DNA of 64,000 nucleotides from Candidatus Woesearchaeota archaeon (GTDB lineage Archaea; Nanobdellota; Nanobdellia; Woesearchaeales; DSVV01): NCBI GenBank assembly GCA_018657385.1, contig JABHXF010000003.1:1-64000 (forward strand), read 5' to 3'. Of the stretch, positions 42,481 through 51,969 are shown piece after piece. Under the pieces are notes generated by a model, which worked only from the letters and a program-made list of their open reading frames with translations, did not search any database and was not told the DNA's origin. The first letter of the stretch is position 1. The number at the start of each line of letters is the position of its first letter. A program made the translations under genes and the position numbers.

Positions 42481-42756
42481 ATGAAAAAACTATTTACAAT
42501 TATGTTATTGCTTTTAGTTGCTGTTATGGTTATTGGTTGTGTTACAGAAGTTCCAACAGATACTACTGAAAACACAAGACCTGAAGAAAAAACAGAGGAT
42601 ACAACAACAGAAGATACAACTCTTGATGTTGTTGAAGATCTTCCAGAAACAAAGGAAACAGCTGAAACATTTGATGAAGTCACAGAGATTGAAGCTGATC
42701 TTGGTGATGAAGACCTAGAAAATCTTGAACAAGAATTAGATGAGATTGATTGGTAA
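42481..42756 (+). CDS. Small acidic lipoprotein
   Basis: A 91-residue protein with a signal peptide (KKLFTIMLLLLVAVMVIGC) ending in a lipobox-like IGC. The mature part is Thr/Glu/Asp-rich and unstructured (EEKTEDTTTEDTT), with an acidic helical end. Such proteins may be O-glycosylated surface tethers. The gene starts after GAGGTGTTAAT and is followed by a T-rich run that may terminate it. Function is unknown. Confidence 0.75.
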   Translation: MKKLFTIMLLLLVAVMVIGCVTEVPTDTTENTRPEEKTEDTTTEDTTLDVVEDLPETKETAETFDEVTEIEADLGDEDLENLEQELDEIDW

Positions 42757-42791
42757 TTTTTTCTTTTTTTTAAAATTATTTCTTAACTAAA

Positions 42792-43427
42792 TCACTTTTG
42801 CATTCTTTTTAAAACTTCGTATGCTTTTACAACAAATTCTTCTTTTAAATATATTAATAATTCAGGGCTTGCAGTCAACAATTCTGTTATAAAAACATCA
42901 TTTACAGCTAATTCTTTTGTTACACTACATAATATTCCCTTTGCATCTACTACTTTGTCATCAAACATTAAACTTATTTCAGAAATATTTTTATATTTAT
43001 TCTTTACTTTAAACATCTTAAGTAGATCTTTTACTTTTGCTTCATTCTTTTCATCAATAAACAATTTAACAGAACCAGATCCAACTACTATTTTGAGTGT
43101 ATCTCCTTTATCATAATCTGTATTTGCAATTAACTTATCTAATTTTCTAACTAATTCTTTTTCTTTTTCAAAATCAAATATAATTATATTATCTTTAACT
43201 TGTGTTTTAATTCCTTTGAATATATCTTTATTTTTCTTACTAATTTCTTTAAATTGAAACCTTCTTAACATAGCTATGACTGCATCTACTTGGTTACTTT
43301 TTGCAATCCCTTGCTTAATTAAATACCTTGCAAGGGATCTTCTATTAATAAGACCTTCTTGGTAACAGCTTTCAACTTCTGGGTTTTTACTTAAGAAAAG
43401 CCTAAATTCTTGTTCTATTTGTGACAT
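42792..43427 (-). CDS. ACT-domain protein divergent from trpE
   Basis: A protein of 211 residues. I start it at ATG 43427 rather than an upstream GTG. The N-terminal 65 residues are helical (INRRSLARYLIKQGIAKSN then AVIAMLRRF) and could be a winged-helix-type DNA-binding domain. The C-terminal portion carries an ACT-like fold (AKGILCSVTKELAVNDVF, then ITELLTASPELLIYLKEE). ACT domains bind amino acids. Its position, divergent from the aromatic amino acid operon with a repeated motif in between, makes it a candidate repressor or activator of that operon. This is inference. Confidence 0.6.
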   Translation of the reverse strand: MSQIEQEFRLFLSKNPEVESCYQEGLINRRSLARYLIKQGIAKSNQVDAVIAMLRRFQFKEISKKNKDIFKGIKTQVKDNIIIFDFEKEKELVRKLDKLIANTDYDKGDTLKIVVGSGSVKLFIDEKNEAKVKDLLKMFKVKNKYKNISEISLMFDDKVVDAKGILCSVTKELAVNDVFITELLTASPELLIYLKEEFVVKAYEVLKRMQK

Positions 43428-43490
43428 ATTCACCTAATATGTGCCACTTATTAATAAAGTTTTCTATTTGTGACACTATCTTTAAATGTA
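43413..43490. promoter_or_regulatory. Divergent promoter with duplicated TTCTATTTGTGACA motif
   Basis: The 14-mer TTCTATTTGTGACA occurs exactly at 43413-43426 and 43462-43475. Related GTGCCACTTA and GGGCACAATA lie nearby. TTTAAATGTA (43481-43490) is a TATA-like box about 30 bases before the trpE ATG, which implies a leaderless transcript. The second copy sits immediately upstream of that box, where a regulator could act. The first covers the start of the ACT-domain gene. Confidence 0.55.
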
Positions 43491-43510
43491 TTGGGCACAA
43501 TATAGTTGTT

Positions 43511-45091
43511 ATGAAATCAAAAATTAAAATAGATAAAATCAAAATAAATATTAGATGCAGAGAAATAAAGTATCAAGATCCATTTAAATTATACTCTAAG
43601 CTTTCAGATAATGGGAATAATACAAGTTTGCTTATGGAATCTAAGTCTTTAAATCTGAAATATGGTAGGCAAAGCATTATTGTTCCAGATCCAGCAGTTA
43701 AAATAACAGCTAAAGGAGAAACATTTACAATTAAAGCATTAAATGAATTTGGAAAAAAGATTTTAACTCTTTTTAGTAACTCAGATTTCTTTTTTGCATA
43801 TAATCTTCTTATTTCTACAGATATTATCAAAGGCAAAGTAAAAAAAGAGATTGACAAAAATATAACTAGTGATAATATCATCAAAATGAAAAATGTTTCT
43901 ATTGTTCTTAAGACAATACTTAATAAATTTGATTCTAATTGTAGTTATGCTGCTTTATATGGTGCATTTTCATATGAATTCTCAAAAAACTTTCATAATC
44001 TTACTTTAATCAAAAATTCTAAATCTAATTTAATCAAAAATTCTGAATCAGTGGGTGATTTTGTTTTCTTTATTCCTTCATCTGTATATGTTTTTGATGA
44101 TATTAAAGAAAAAGCAGAATTATTAGAATTCTCTTTTGATAGTATTTCTAATTCAAATATTAACGGATATATAATTACAGAAAAATTAAAACCTATATCC
44201 TTAGAACAATCTAACTCTTTATCTATAGATAAATCTTCATATTTAAATTATAATCATGCAAAAAAAAAATTATCATATGACATGTCTGAGCAGGAATATA
44301 AACTAAAAGCAGATCAGGTCATAAAGGACATAAGAAATGGTAGGGCAATGCAATGTGTTTTATCACGAAGTATAACCTTACCTCTTATTCAACATCCATT
44401 ATTATCATATACTAAATTAAGAAAGATAAATCCTTCACCTTATTCTTTCTTTTATAATTTTGGAGATAATGAATTTTTGTATGGTGCTTCTCCAGAAATG
44501 CATATTGTTGTTAAAAAAGGTGTTATTGAAATTAGACCAATAGCTGGAACCATTTCTAGATCAAATAATGTGTTAAAGGATGCTTCTGCAAGAATAAATT
44601 TGTTAACTGATGAAAAAGAAAAAAGAGAACATACGATGTTAGTTGATCTTGCAAGAAGTGAACTTCATGCAATATGTGTTGATGATTCTGTATATATTTC
44701 TGATTTATTCACAATTGAAGAATATCCTAATCTATATCATCTAGTTTCTGGTGTAAAGGGGGAGCTTAAATCTAAAATTAATGCAATTGATGCTATGTTA
44801 ATTACATTACCTGCTGGAACATTAAGTGGTGCACCAAAATTAGAAGCAATGAAGATGATTGAACAATATGAATCTTCTCCTAGAAATTTCTATGGTGGTT
44901 CAATTGGTTTTCTTTCTTTTAATGGGGATTGCAATACAGGAATTACAATCAGGTCTGTTCATGTTAAAAATAATTTTTCTATTATCAGAGCCGGTGGTGG
45001 GATTGTTTCTCTATCAAATCCTGAAAATGAATTAAATGAAACAAAATTAAAAATGTCAAAAACATTATCTGTATTAGGGGTGGAATTATGA
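43511..45091 (+). CDS. trpE: Anthranilate synthase component I
   Basis: A 526-residue chorismate-binding enzyme. I start at ATG 43511, about 30 bases after the TATA box; upstream in-frame codons are in the promoter. The N-terminal region has LLMESKSL, like the LLESA feedback-inhibition motif for Trp. The catalytic part shows VLSRSITLPL, YGASPEMHI, RPIAGTISR, HTMLVDLARSEL, LPAGTLSGAPK, and IRAGGGIV. With TrpG it converts chorismate and glutamine to anthranilate. It opens a tightly packed trp operon and overlaps trpG by four bases. Confidence 0.95.
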   Translation: MKSKIKIDKIKINIRCREIKYQDPFKLYSKLSDNGNNTSLLMESKSLNLKYGRQSIIVPDPAVKITAKGETFTIKALNEFGKKILTLFSNSDFFFAYNLLISTDIIKGKVKKEIDKNITSDNIIKMKNVSIVLKTILNKFDSNCSYAALYGAFSYEFSKNFHNLTLIKNSKSNLIKNSESVGDFVFFIPSSVYVFDDIKEKAELLEFSFDSISNSNINGYIITEKLKPISLEQSNSLSIDKSSYLNYNHAKKKLSYDMSEQEYKLKADQVIKDIRNGRAMQCVLSRSITLPLIQHPLLSYTKLRKINPSPYSFFYNFGDNEFLYGASPEMHIVVKKGVIEIRPIAGTISRSNNVLKDASARINLLTDEKEKREHTMLVDLARSELHAICVDDSVYISDLFTIEEYPNLYHLVSGVKGELKSKINAIDAMLITLPAGTLSGAPKLEAMKMIEQYESSPRNFYGGSIGFLSFNGDCNTGITIRSVHVKNNFSIIRAGGGIVSLSNPENELNETKLKMSKTLSVLGVEL

Positions 45092-45792
45092 TTAAGAGAT
45101 ATACAGATAAAATAATAGCAACTAAAAGAAGAGCAACTAATAAACTTATCAAAATATTGTTTATTGATAATTATGATTCTTTTGCAAATACTATTGCTGC
45201 TTATTTTAGAAAACAAGGAGCAGAAGTAATTATGTATAAAAGTGATTGTTCAATTGATATTATTGATGAATTCTTAGAAAAAGAAAAACCAGATTTTATT
45301 CTTTTAGGGCCAGGACCATCTGGACCAAAACAAGCAGGAAATTATTTAGAGATTATTGATAAGTATCATAAGTTTATTCCATTATTTGGAATCTGTCTTG
45401 GTTTTCAAGCAATTATGGAATATTTTGGTGTTTCACCAAAACCATTAAATTTATCAGAAGTAGTTCATGGAGATTCTGTTAGTATTTTAAATGATGGTAA
45501 AACAATTTTTAAAGAAATAAAAAAGAACCAGAAATTTGCAAGATATAATTCTTTAGGTGTTTATGAAGTTCCAGCTTGTTTTGAGATTAGTGCAAAAACC
45601 AATGTTGGAATTAATAATAATTCTAAATTACCTATCATAATGGCAGCAAGACATAAATCTTTACCAATTGAATGTATACAATTTCATCCTGAATCAATAT
45701 TATCTATGGAAAATGATGCAGGGATGAAATTAATAGGGAATGTGATAAGCAATAATACTTTTGTAAACAATGTGGGTGATAAACATGATTAA
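45088..45792 (+). CDS. trpG: Anthranilate synthase glutamine amidotransferase
   Basis: A 234-residue class I glutamine amidotransferase. It has an N-terminal extension of about 20 basic residues before ILFIDNYDSFANTIA. The oxyanion motif is LLGPGPSGP, the nucleophile Cys is in FGICLGFQA, and the His/Glu pair is in QFHPES. It supplies ammonia to TrpE. The start overlaps trpE in ATGA and the stop overlaps trpD by eight bases. PabA is an alternative, but the trp context decides. Confidence 0.95.
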   Translation: MIKRYTDKIIATKRRATNKLIKILFIDNYDSFANTIAAYFRKQGAEVIMYKSDCSIDIIDEFLEKEKPDFILLGPGPSGPKQAGNYLEIIDKYHKFIPLFGICLGFQAIMEYFGVSPKPLNLSEVVHGDSVSILNDGKTIFKEIKKNQKFARYNSLGVYEVPACFEISAKTNVGINNNSKLPIIMAARHKSLPIECIQFHPESILSMENDAGMKLIGNVISNNTFVNNVGDKHD

Positions 45793-46927
45793 AGAAATGA
45801 TAGATAAATTAATAAAAAAACAAGAACTTGATAAAAATGAGGTTAAATATATCTGTTCACAAATTGAGAATAATGAATTTGATGAAATTCAATTATCCTC
45901 ATTGTTAGTTGCTTTGCAATCAAAGGGTGTATCTTCAGATGAATTAACATATTTTGTTGATGAGATGATGAGTAAAGCTGTTCTTATAGAAAAAAACGCT
46001 TCTGAAGAATACAAAGATTGTATTGATTTATGTGGGACTGGTGGTGACAAAACATCTAGCATTAGTACATTTAATATTTCTACAGCAACTGTTTTTGTTG
46101 TAGCTGCATGTGATGTAAAAATTGCAAAACATGGCAATAGATCAGTTTCTTCAAAAAGTGGTAGTGTAGATGTTTTAGAAGCTTTAGGAATAAACATTAA
46201 TTTAGATGAAGAAAAAGCAGAAATTTGTTTTAATAAGACAGGCATTAGATTTCTTTATGCATGCAAACATCATCCAGTCATGAAAAATATATCTACAGTA
46301 AGAAAAAGATTAGGTATCAAAACAATATTTAATATGATTGGGCCCTTATTGAATCCAGCAAATGTTGAAAAACAATTACTTGGTGTTTTTGATCCTAAAC
46401 TTACTGAACTTTTTGCTATGGTTCTTAAAAGAAAAGATGTAAAAAGAGCTATGGTTGTTCATGGAAATAGTTTAGATGAATTAACAATAACTGGAAAAAC
46501 AAAAATTACTGAATTAAATAATGGTAAAATCGATACATATGAATTTGATCCTTTTGATAATTCTATTGGTATTTGTAATTCAACTAATAAATCTACAGAA
46601 AATGATTTTAAATATGGAACATTAGAAGAATTAAGGGCTGATACAAAAGAAGATAGTGCACAGATTATAAAAGATATTTTTTCTGGAAAAAAAACAGATA
46701 GAAAAGATATATCAAGAAGAAATATTGTTGTTCTTAATTCAGCTGCAGCTCTAATTATTGCAGGAAAAGTATCTAATTTTAAAGAAGGAATTGAGATGGC
46801 CAAACAAGTTATTGATTCAGGTAAGGTATTAGATAAACTTAATCAAGTGATTGAAATAACATCTTCAAATTCTTATCAAGTGATAAGTAAAGTTAAACAA
46901 GACAAGGAGATGGTGTCTTATGGTTAA
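45785..46927 (+). CDS. trpD: Anthranilate phosphoribosyltransferase
   Basis: A 380-residue protein starting at ATG 45785; an upstream start at 45770 is inside trpG. The phosphoribosyl site is LCGTGGDKTSSISTFNIS, and KHGNRSVSSKSGSVDVLEALG is the conserved loop. HPVMKN and GPLLNPANV follow. It transfers phosphoribosyl from PRPP to anthranilate. The length is slightly above the usual 340 residues because of an Asn/Thr-rich loop near 260. It overlaps both neighbours by eight bases. Confidence 0.95.
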   Translation: MIKEMIDKLIKKQELDKNEVKYICSQIENNEFDEIQLSSLLVALQSKGVSSDELTYFVDEMMSKAVLIEKNASEEYKDCIDLCGTGGDKTSSISTFNISTATVFVVAACDVKIAKHGNRSVSSKSGSVDVLEALGININLDEEKAEICFNKTGIRFLYACKHHPVMKNISTVRKRLGIKTIFNMIGPLLNPANVEKQLLGVFDPKLTELFAMVLKRKDVKRAMVVHGNSLDELTITGKTKITELNNGKIDTYEFDPFDNSIGICNSTNKSTENDFKYGTLEELRADTKEDSAQIIKDIFSGKKTDRKDISRRNIVVLNSAAALIIAGKVSNFKEGIEMAKQVIDSGKVLDKLNQVIEITSSNSYQVISKVKQDKEMVSYG

Positions 46928-48560
46928 TATTATTTCAGATATTATAGAAAATAAAATTAGGGAAGTAAAAACTTTAAAAAATAAACTACCATTATATCAG
47001 ATGTTAGTAGAAATGAAAGGTAATTTTTATTCTGATAGAAGCTTTCTTAAAGCAATAAAAGGAAAGAATAATATAATTGCAGAAATCAAATATAGTTCTC
47101 CAACAAATAGTATTATTAGGGATTTGTCTTCAAATAAGTATTTAGATAAAATAAAGGACATAAAAAATATTGTAATTGCTTATGGTAAATATGCCTCTGC
47201 AATATCTGTAATTACAGATGAAAAATTCTTTAGTGGGAATTTAGGTTTTATTAAAGAAGTAAAAAAATATACTGCATTACCAATATTAAGAAAAGATTTT
47301 ATAATTGATTTATATCAAATATATGAATCTAAATATTATGGTGCTGATGCAGTTCTTTTAATCTCATCTTTGTTACATAAGGATATATTAAGATTGATGA
47401 TAAATACTGCAAAAAAGCTTAGAATGGATTGTGTTGTTGAAGTATCATCAAAAAAAGATGTTGAGAAAGCATTAGGCGCAGGTGCAGAAATAATTGGTAT
47501 TAATAATAGAGATCTAACGGATTTTAGTATTGATATTAATAGAACTATTAAGTTAAAAAATATTATTTATAATCATATCAATAACAACAACAACAATAAC
47601 AATAACAACAACAACAATAACAATAACAACAACAACAATAACAATAACAACAACAACAATAACAACAACAATAACAACAACAACAATAACAATAACAACA
47701 ACAATAACAACAACAATAATAACAACAATAATAATGATGTCATTATTATTTCTGAATCTGGTATTTCAACTAGAGAAGATATACTTTATGTTGATACTAA
47801 TGCTGTTCTTATAGGCACTACATTGATGAAATCAGAAAATTTAAATGCCATATCTGATAAATTATCCTCATTACATATATCTAAAATAAAAATATGTGGT
47901 ATTACTAATTTAGAAGATGCAGAAAATGCAATTAAGGTAGGAGTTGATTTTTTAGGTTTTAATTTTTATAATGGTAGTCCAAGATATATTTCATCTGAAA
48001 AAGCTAAAACTATAATCTCTGAATTACAAAATAAATATCCTTATAAATTTCAAACAGTTGGTATTTTTGTTGATTCATCTGTTAATGAAATAAATGAAAT
48101 AATTAGATCTACAAATATTGATTTTACTCAAATGCATAATCCTGAAAAATATTTTGGAAATGAAAAAATAAACAGTCATGTTATCAAGGTATCAAGAATT
48201 AATGAAAATATTTTAATCAGTTCAAAATTATTAAAATCATATGCAACCCTTCTTGATACATACTCAAAAGAAGCATATGGTGGGACAGGTACAACATTTA
48301 GTTTAAAAAGTATTATGGATAAATCTAATAAATTGAATTTACCTGGTAAAATATTTATTGCAGGGGGACTTAATTCAGAAAATATTAAAGAAATTATTTC
48401 AAAAGTAAAACCATTTTGTATTGATATTTGTTCTGCTGCTGAATCTACTCTTGGGAAAAAAGATAATGTTTTGATTAAAGAGATTATGGATATTATGCAT
48501 TCTATAAATATAAATCACAAAAATATAAATGAGAAAGAGGTGATTGCTAATGAAGCTTAA
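46920..48560 (+). CDS. trpCF: TrpC-TrpF fusion interrupted by 52 Asn residues
   Basis: A 546-residue bifunctional enzyme. The first part is indole-3-glycerol-phosphate synthase ([53 protein letters not shown]). The second, from about 315, is phosphoribosylanthranilate isomerase ([42 protein letters not shown]). Between GINNRD and ISESGI, where the normal protein has a short loop, residues 221-272 are 52 consecutive Asn. The rest of the TrpC barrel looks intact. The fusion order is as in E. coli, which suggests a bacterial origin or an independent fusion. Confidence 0.94.
   Translation: MVNIISDIIENKIREVKTLKNKLPLYQMLVEMKGNFYSDRSFLKAIKGKNNIIAEIKYSSPTNSIIRDLSSNKYLDKIKDIKNIVIAYGKYASAISVITDEKFFSGNLGFIKEVKKYTALPILRKDFIIDLYQIYESKYYGADAVLLISSLLHKDILRLMINTAKKLRMDCVVEVSSKKDVEKALGAGAEIIGINNRDLTDFSIDINRTIKLKNIIYNHINNNNNNNNNNNNNNNNNNNNNNNNNNNNNNNNNNNNNNNNNNNNNNNNNNNNDVIIISESGISTREDILYVDTNAVLIGTTLMKSENLNAISDKLSSLHISKIKICGITNLEDAENAIKVGVDFLGFNFYNGSPRYISSEKAKTIISELQNKYPYKFQTVGIFVDSSVNEINEIIRSTNIDFTQMHNPEKYFGNEKINSHVIKVSRINENILISSKLLKSYATLLDTYSKEAYGGTGTTFSLKSIMDKSNKLNLPGKIFIAGGLNSENIKEIISKVKPFCIDICSAAESTLGKKDNVLIKEIMDIMHSININHKNINEKEVIANEA
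47580..47735 (+). repeat. AAC/AAT microsatellite inside trpCF
   Basis: 156 bp of only AAC and AAT codons, all Asn. AAT codons recur at partly regular spacing, giving a higher-order unit of about 21 bp repeated near the start. Length changes in multiples of three keep the reading frame. It lies in the loop before the late strand of the TrpC barrel. Confidence 0.97.
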
Positions 48561-49728
48561 TACTAAATTTGGTGAATTTGGTGGGGTGTATATTCCTGAG
48601 ATGATGGTTGCAGCAATGGAGACTCTAGAAAATTCATTTATTAAATATATTAATTGTTTTAAATTTAAAAAAGAATTAAATCAATTATTAAATGTTTTTG
48701 CTGGTAGACCAACTGGTTTATATCTTGCAAAAAATATATCTTTAGATTTAGGATTTAAAGTATATCTGAAAAGAGAAGATATGTTACATACTGGTGCTCA
48801 TAAAATTAATAATGCTCTTGGCCAAGTTTTACTTGCAAAATATATGGGGAAGAAAGAAATTATAGCTGAGACTGGTGCTGGACAACATGGTGTTGCTGTT
48901 GCAGCAGCAGGTGCTTTTTTAGGAATTCCTGTAAAAGTATTTATGGGTGAAAAAGATATTGAAAGACAAAAACTAAATGTTTATAGGATGAAACTTTTTG
49001 GAGCAGAAGTTGTTTCTGTCAATTCAGGATCAAAAACATTAAAAGATGCTGTAAATGAAGCCCTAAGATATTTCATAACAAATGTGAAAACTTGTTATTA
49101 TCTTATTGGTAGTGTTGTTGGTCCACATCCTTATCCATTGATTGTACAAAAATTTCAAGAAATAATCGGTAAAGAAACAAAAGAACAGATTTTAGCTATT
49201 GAAGGAAAACTTCCCTCGGCAATAATTGCATGTGTTGGTGGTGGTTCAAATGCAATTGGAATATTTAATGAATTTTTAGATGATAAAAATGTAAACTTGA
49301 TTGGTGTTGAAGCAGGTGGAAAGGTAAAAAAACATGGTAAAACATTATCAAATGGTTCAATTGGTATTTTTCATGGTAGTAAATCATATGTTCTTCAGGA
49401 TAAAGACGGTCAGATAAAAGAAGCATATAGCATCTCTGCTGGTTTAGATTATCCAGGTGTTGGACCAATTCATAGTTTTCTTAAAAATTTAAAAAGAGCA
49501 GTTTATGGTAATGCTACAGATGAAGAAGCAGTTGATGCATTAAAGTATCTTTGCAAAACTGAAGGTATTTTACCAGCATTAGAATCATCACATGCTATTG
49601 CATATCTTTTGAAGAATAAAAATAATTTTAATAATAATGATATTGTTGTAATTAATTTATCTGGAAGAGGAGACAAAGATGTCAATCAGTTGATATATGC
49701 AGATTCTGATCTTTATGGGGGATGTTAA
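48550..49728 (+). CDS. trpB: Tryptophan synthase beta subunit
   Basis: A 392-residue PLP enzyme. I start at ATG 48550, with GAGGTGA eight bases upstream. The PLP lysine is in [13 protein letters not shown], and [12 protein letters not shown] and [10 protein letters not shown] are the phosphate and substrate loops. [13 protein letters not shown] is the usual active-site segment. It belongs to the TrpB1 class that partners TrpA. It condenses indole with serine. The start overlaps trpCF by 11 bases. Confidence 0.96.
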   Translation: MKLNTKFGEFGGVYIPEMMVAAMETLENSFIKYINCFKFKKELNQLLNVFAGRPTGLYLAKNISLDLGFKVYLKREDMLHTGAHKINNALGQVLLAKYMGKKEIIAETGAGQHGVAVAAAGAFLGIPVKVFMGEKDIERQKLNVYRMKLFGAEVVSVNSGSKTLKDAVNEALRYFITNVKTCYYLIGSVVGPHPYPLIVQKFQEIIGKETKEQILAIEGKLPSAIIACVGGGSNAIGIFNEFLDDKNVNLIGVEAGGKVKKHGKTLSNGSIGIFHGSKSYVLQDKDGQIKEAYSISAGLDYPGVGPIHSFLKNLKRAVYGNATDEEAVDALKYLCKTEGILPALESSHAIAYLLKNKNNFNNNDIVVINLSGRGDKDVNQLIYADSDLYGGC

Positions 49729-49729
49729 A

Positions 49730-50557
49730 ATGCAATATAAAATTCCATCTAAAATACAATATAAAATAATTGGGAACAGAAAAGTATTACCAAACAGATT
49801 TAAAAAGAAAGTATTTATTCCTTTTCTTATATTAGGGGACCCTGATTATAATACATCTCTTGAAATAATTAAATCTGTAATTGATCATGGGGTTGATGAA
49901 TTAGAATTAGGTTTTGCATTTTCAGATCCAATTATGGATGGTATAACAATACAGAAAGCAAATAATAGGGCATTATCGTTTGGTATGAATATAAAAAAAG
50001 CTTTTGATTTGTTAAATGATATTAGAAAATATTCTGATGTTCCTATTAGTTTAATGCTTAGTTTTAATCTAATATATAACTATGGTATTGATAATTTTCT
50101 TTCTGAATGTAATAAATTAAATATTAATGCAGTTTTATGTCCAGATATTCCTTTAGAAGAATCAAATGAATTAGTAAATTTAGCTATAAAGCATGATGTT
50201 AATATTCCTTTTATTATTTCTTTAACAACCTCTTATGAAAGAATAAAAAAAATATGTGATATCTCTTCAGGTTATATATACTTAGTATCATTACTTGGTA
50301 TAACTGGAAAAAGAGAAAATATAAATTATTCTTTTTTAGAGCAGATTAAATTAATAAGGGGTTTAACTGAATTACCAATCTATGTTGGTTTTGGGATCTC
50401 AAAATCAGAACATGTTAAGCATATATTAACTAATGGTGCAGATGGTGTTATTGTGGGAAGTGCAATTATTAATTTAATTGATAAAAATTTAGAAAATAAT
50501 CAAAAAATGATATCTGAAATTATTATATTTGTTGATAAATTAATGGTGAAAAAATGA
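49730..50557 (+). CDS. trpA: Tryptophan synthase alpha subunit
   Basis: A 275-residue TIM-barrel protein starting at ATG 49730, one base after the trpB stop. An upstream in-frame start lies in trpB. The catalytic Glu is in ELELGFAFSDP and the catalytic Asp is in DPIMDG. The loop GITGKRENI and the phosphate-site VGFGISKSEHV and VIVGSAIINL follow. It cleaves indole-3-glycerol phosphate to indole. A basic N-terminal extension of about 20 residues precedes the barrel. It is the last gene of the trp run. Confidence 0.95.
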   Translation: MQYKIPSKIQYKIIGNRKVLPNRFKKKVFIPFLILGDPDYNTSLEIIKSVIDHGVDELELGFAFSDPIMDGITIQKANNRALSFGMNIKKAFDLLNDIRKYSDVPISLMLSFNLIYNYGIDNFLSECNKLNINAVLCPDIPLEESNELVNLAIKHDVNIPFIISLTTSYERIKKICDISSGYIYLVSLLGITGKRENINYSFLEQIKLIRGLTELPIYVGFGISKSEHVKHILTNGADGVIVGSAIINLIDKNLENNQKMISEIIIFVDKLMVKK

Positions 50558-50579
50558 ATAAAATCATTAAATTAGTCGA

Positions 50580-50592
50580 AAGTTTTATATAT
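50580..50592 (+). promoter_or_regulatory. TATA-like promoter of the aro operon
   Basis: CGAAAG followed by TTTTATATATC is a good BRE/TATA pair just after trpA. A transcript from here would have a leader of about 300 bases before aroF. A second TATA-like AGTATAAAAATGG lies near 50830. Confidence 0.5.
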
Positions 50593-50733
50593 CATTTGTA
50601 CCTACCTAATGGTATCATGGAAGATTCATTTAGAAATATTAATGTATGTTTACCAATTAATATAGCTTGCAATCTCTCATCAAATAAATTCTTTTCTGAA
50701 TCTTTTAGTTGGTTCTATTTTTATTTTAATTAG

Positions 50734-50802
50734 GCCTGAGTTTAGATAACTGGTCTCCTGCATCTTTAATATCTTATTTAATTTTGCATTCTAATCTCAG
50801 GC
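50734..50802 (+). promoter_or_regulatory. Structured leader before aroF
   Basis: GCCTGAG (50734-50740) pairs perfectly with CTCAGGC (50796-50802) and the stem continues with TTTAGA/TCTAAT. The enclosed 45 bases contain a G/C patch (CTGGTCTCCTGCATC). A second hairpin ATGATG-CTTTC-CATCAT follows near 50850. No gene is visible in 50558-50910. The long structured leader suggests control by an RNA element or an RNA-binding protein; no known riboswitch was recognised. Confidence 0.4.
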
Positions 50803-50910
50803 GTTTCAAAGAAGCTAGTTATTAAACTAAAGTATAAAAATGGATGATGCTTTCCATCATAAAAACAATGAAAAATAAGGAAAAACAAGTAATAAACGGA
50901 GGAAAATAAA

Positions 50911-51942
50911 ATGATAATTGTACTAAAACCACACACAAAAAAAGAGGAAATAGACAATATTATAGCTAGAATTGAGGAAAAAGGACTAAAACCAGTAACT
51001 TTCGAAGGAGTAGAAAGGACAGTTATACACATTCATGGAGATTCAAGGGGAGAATCTAATAGATTTGCGTCAATTGATTGTGTAGAGAAAGTAGTTAAGG
51101 TTATGAAACCTTTCAAACTTGCAAGCAGAGAGCATCATTCTGAAACAACAGTCATAAAAATTGCAGGTATAAATGGGGATGTTTCAATTGGGAATGGGGA
51201 ATTTGTTGTAATCGCTGGACCTTGTTCAATTGAAAGTGAAGAACAGATAATGAAAGCAGCAAGATTATTGAAAGAAATGGGTGTAAAAATAATGCGAGCA
51301 TCTGCTTTCAAACCTAGGACATCACCATATGATTTTCAAGGCATGGGTATTGAAGGCTTAAAGCTTTTGAAAAAAGTTAGGGATGAAGTTGGTTTACTTG
51401 TTGAAACAGAAGTTATGGATGTTAGAGATGTAAGAATTGCTGCAGAATATGTAGATATTTTAAGAGTTGGGGCAAGAAACATGCAGAACTTTGATCTTTT
51501 GAAAGAAATGGGTAAGATTAACAAACCAGTTATTTTGAAAAGAGGTAGTTCAGCAACTATTAATGAATTTTTGATGGCAGCAGAATATATACTTGCAAAT
51601 GGAAATAAGAATGTAATATTATGTGAAAGAGGAATAAGAACATTCGAAACTGCTTACAGAAATACTCTTGATATTAATGCAGTTGCATTATTGAAAAGAG
51701 AAACTCATTTGCCAGTTATAGTTGATCCAAGTCATTCAGCTGGGGTAAGAGAAATAATCATACCTATCAGCAAAGCTTCAGCAGCAGTTGGAGCAGATGG
51801 TTTGTTAGTGGAGATGCATCCAAACCCTGAAGAAGCATTATGTGATGGTGCACAATCTTTACATCCACATCAACTTGCTCAGTTACTTGGTGAATTAAAA
51901 CCAGTTTGTGAAGCAGTTGGTAAAAAAATAATTTTGGGTTAA
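50911..51942 (+). CDS. aroF: DAHP synthase, type I beta with regulatory N-domain
   Basis: A 343-residue protein. The first 70 residues are a ferredoxin-like regulatory domain (IIVLKPHTKKEEIDNIIARI), as in the Thermotoga enzyme that Tyr and Phe inhibit. The barrel follows: GPCSIESEEQ, FKPRTSPYDFQG, VGARNMQNFDLL, LKRGSSATINEF and VDPSHSAG. It condenses PEP and erythrose-4-phosphate, the first committed step. Many archaea use the ADTH/AroB' route instead, so this classical enzyme is informative. CGGAGGAAAATAAA provides a strong ribosome site. Confidence 0.96.
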   Translation: MIIVLKPHTKKEEIDNIIARIEEKGLKPVTFEGVERTVIHIHGDSRGESNRFASIDCVEKVVKVMKPFKLASREHHSETTVIKIAGINGDVSIGNGEFVVIAGPCSIESEEQIMKAARLLKEMGVKIMRASAFKPRTSPYDFQGMGIEGLKLLKKVRDEVGLLVETEVMDVRDVRIAAEYVDILRVGARNMQNFDLLKEMGKINKPVILKRGSSATINEFLMAAEYILANGNKNVILCERGIRTFETAYRNTLDINAVALLKRETHLPVIVDPSHSAGVREIIIPISKASAAVGADGLLVEMHPNPEEALCDGAQSLHPHQLAQLLGELKPVCEAVGKKIILG

Positions 51943-51969
51943 TCTTCAACCCACAAGTTAATAGATAAA

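Noticed and set aside
43421-43510. Upstream extension of trpE
   Set aside because: It would include the TATA box and the duplicated motif of the promoter; the ATG at 43511 fits a leaderless gene.
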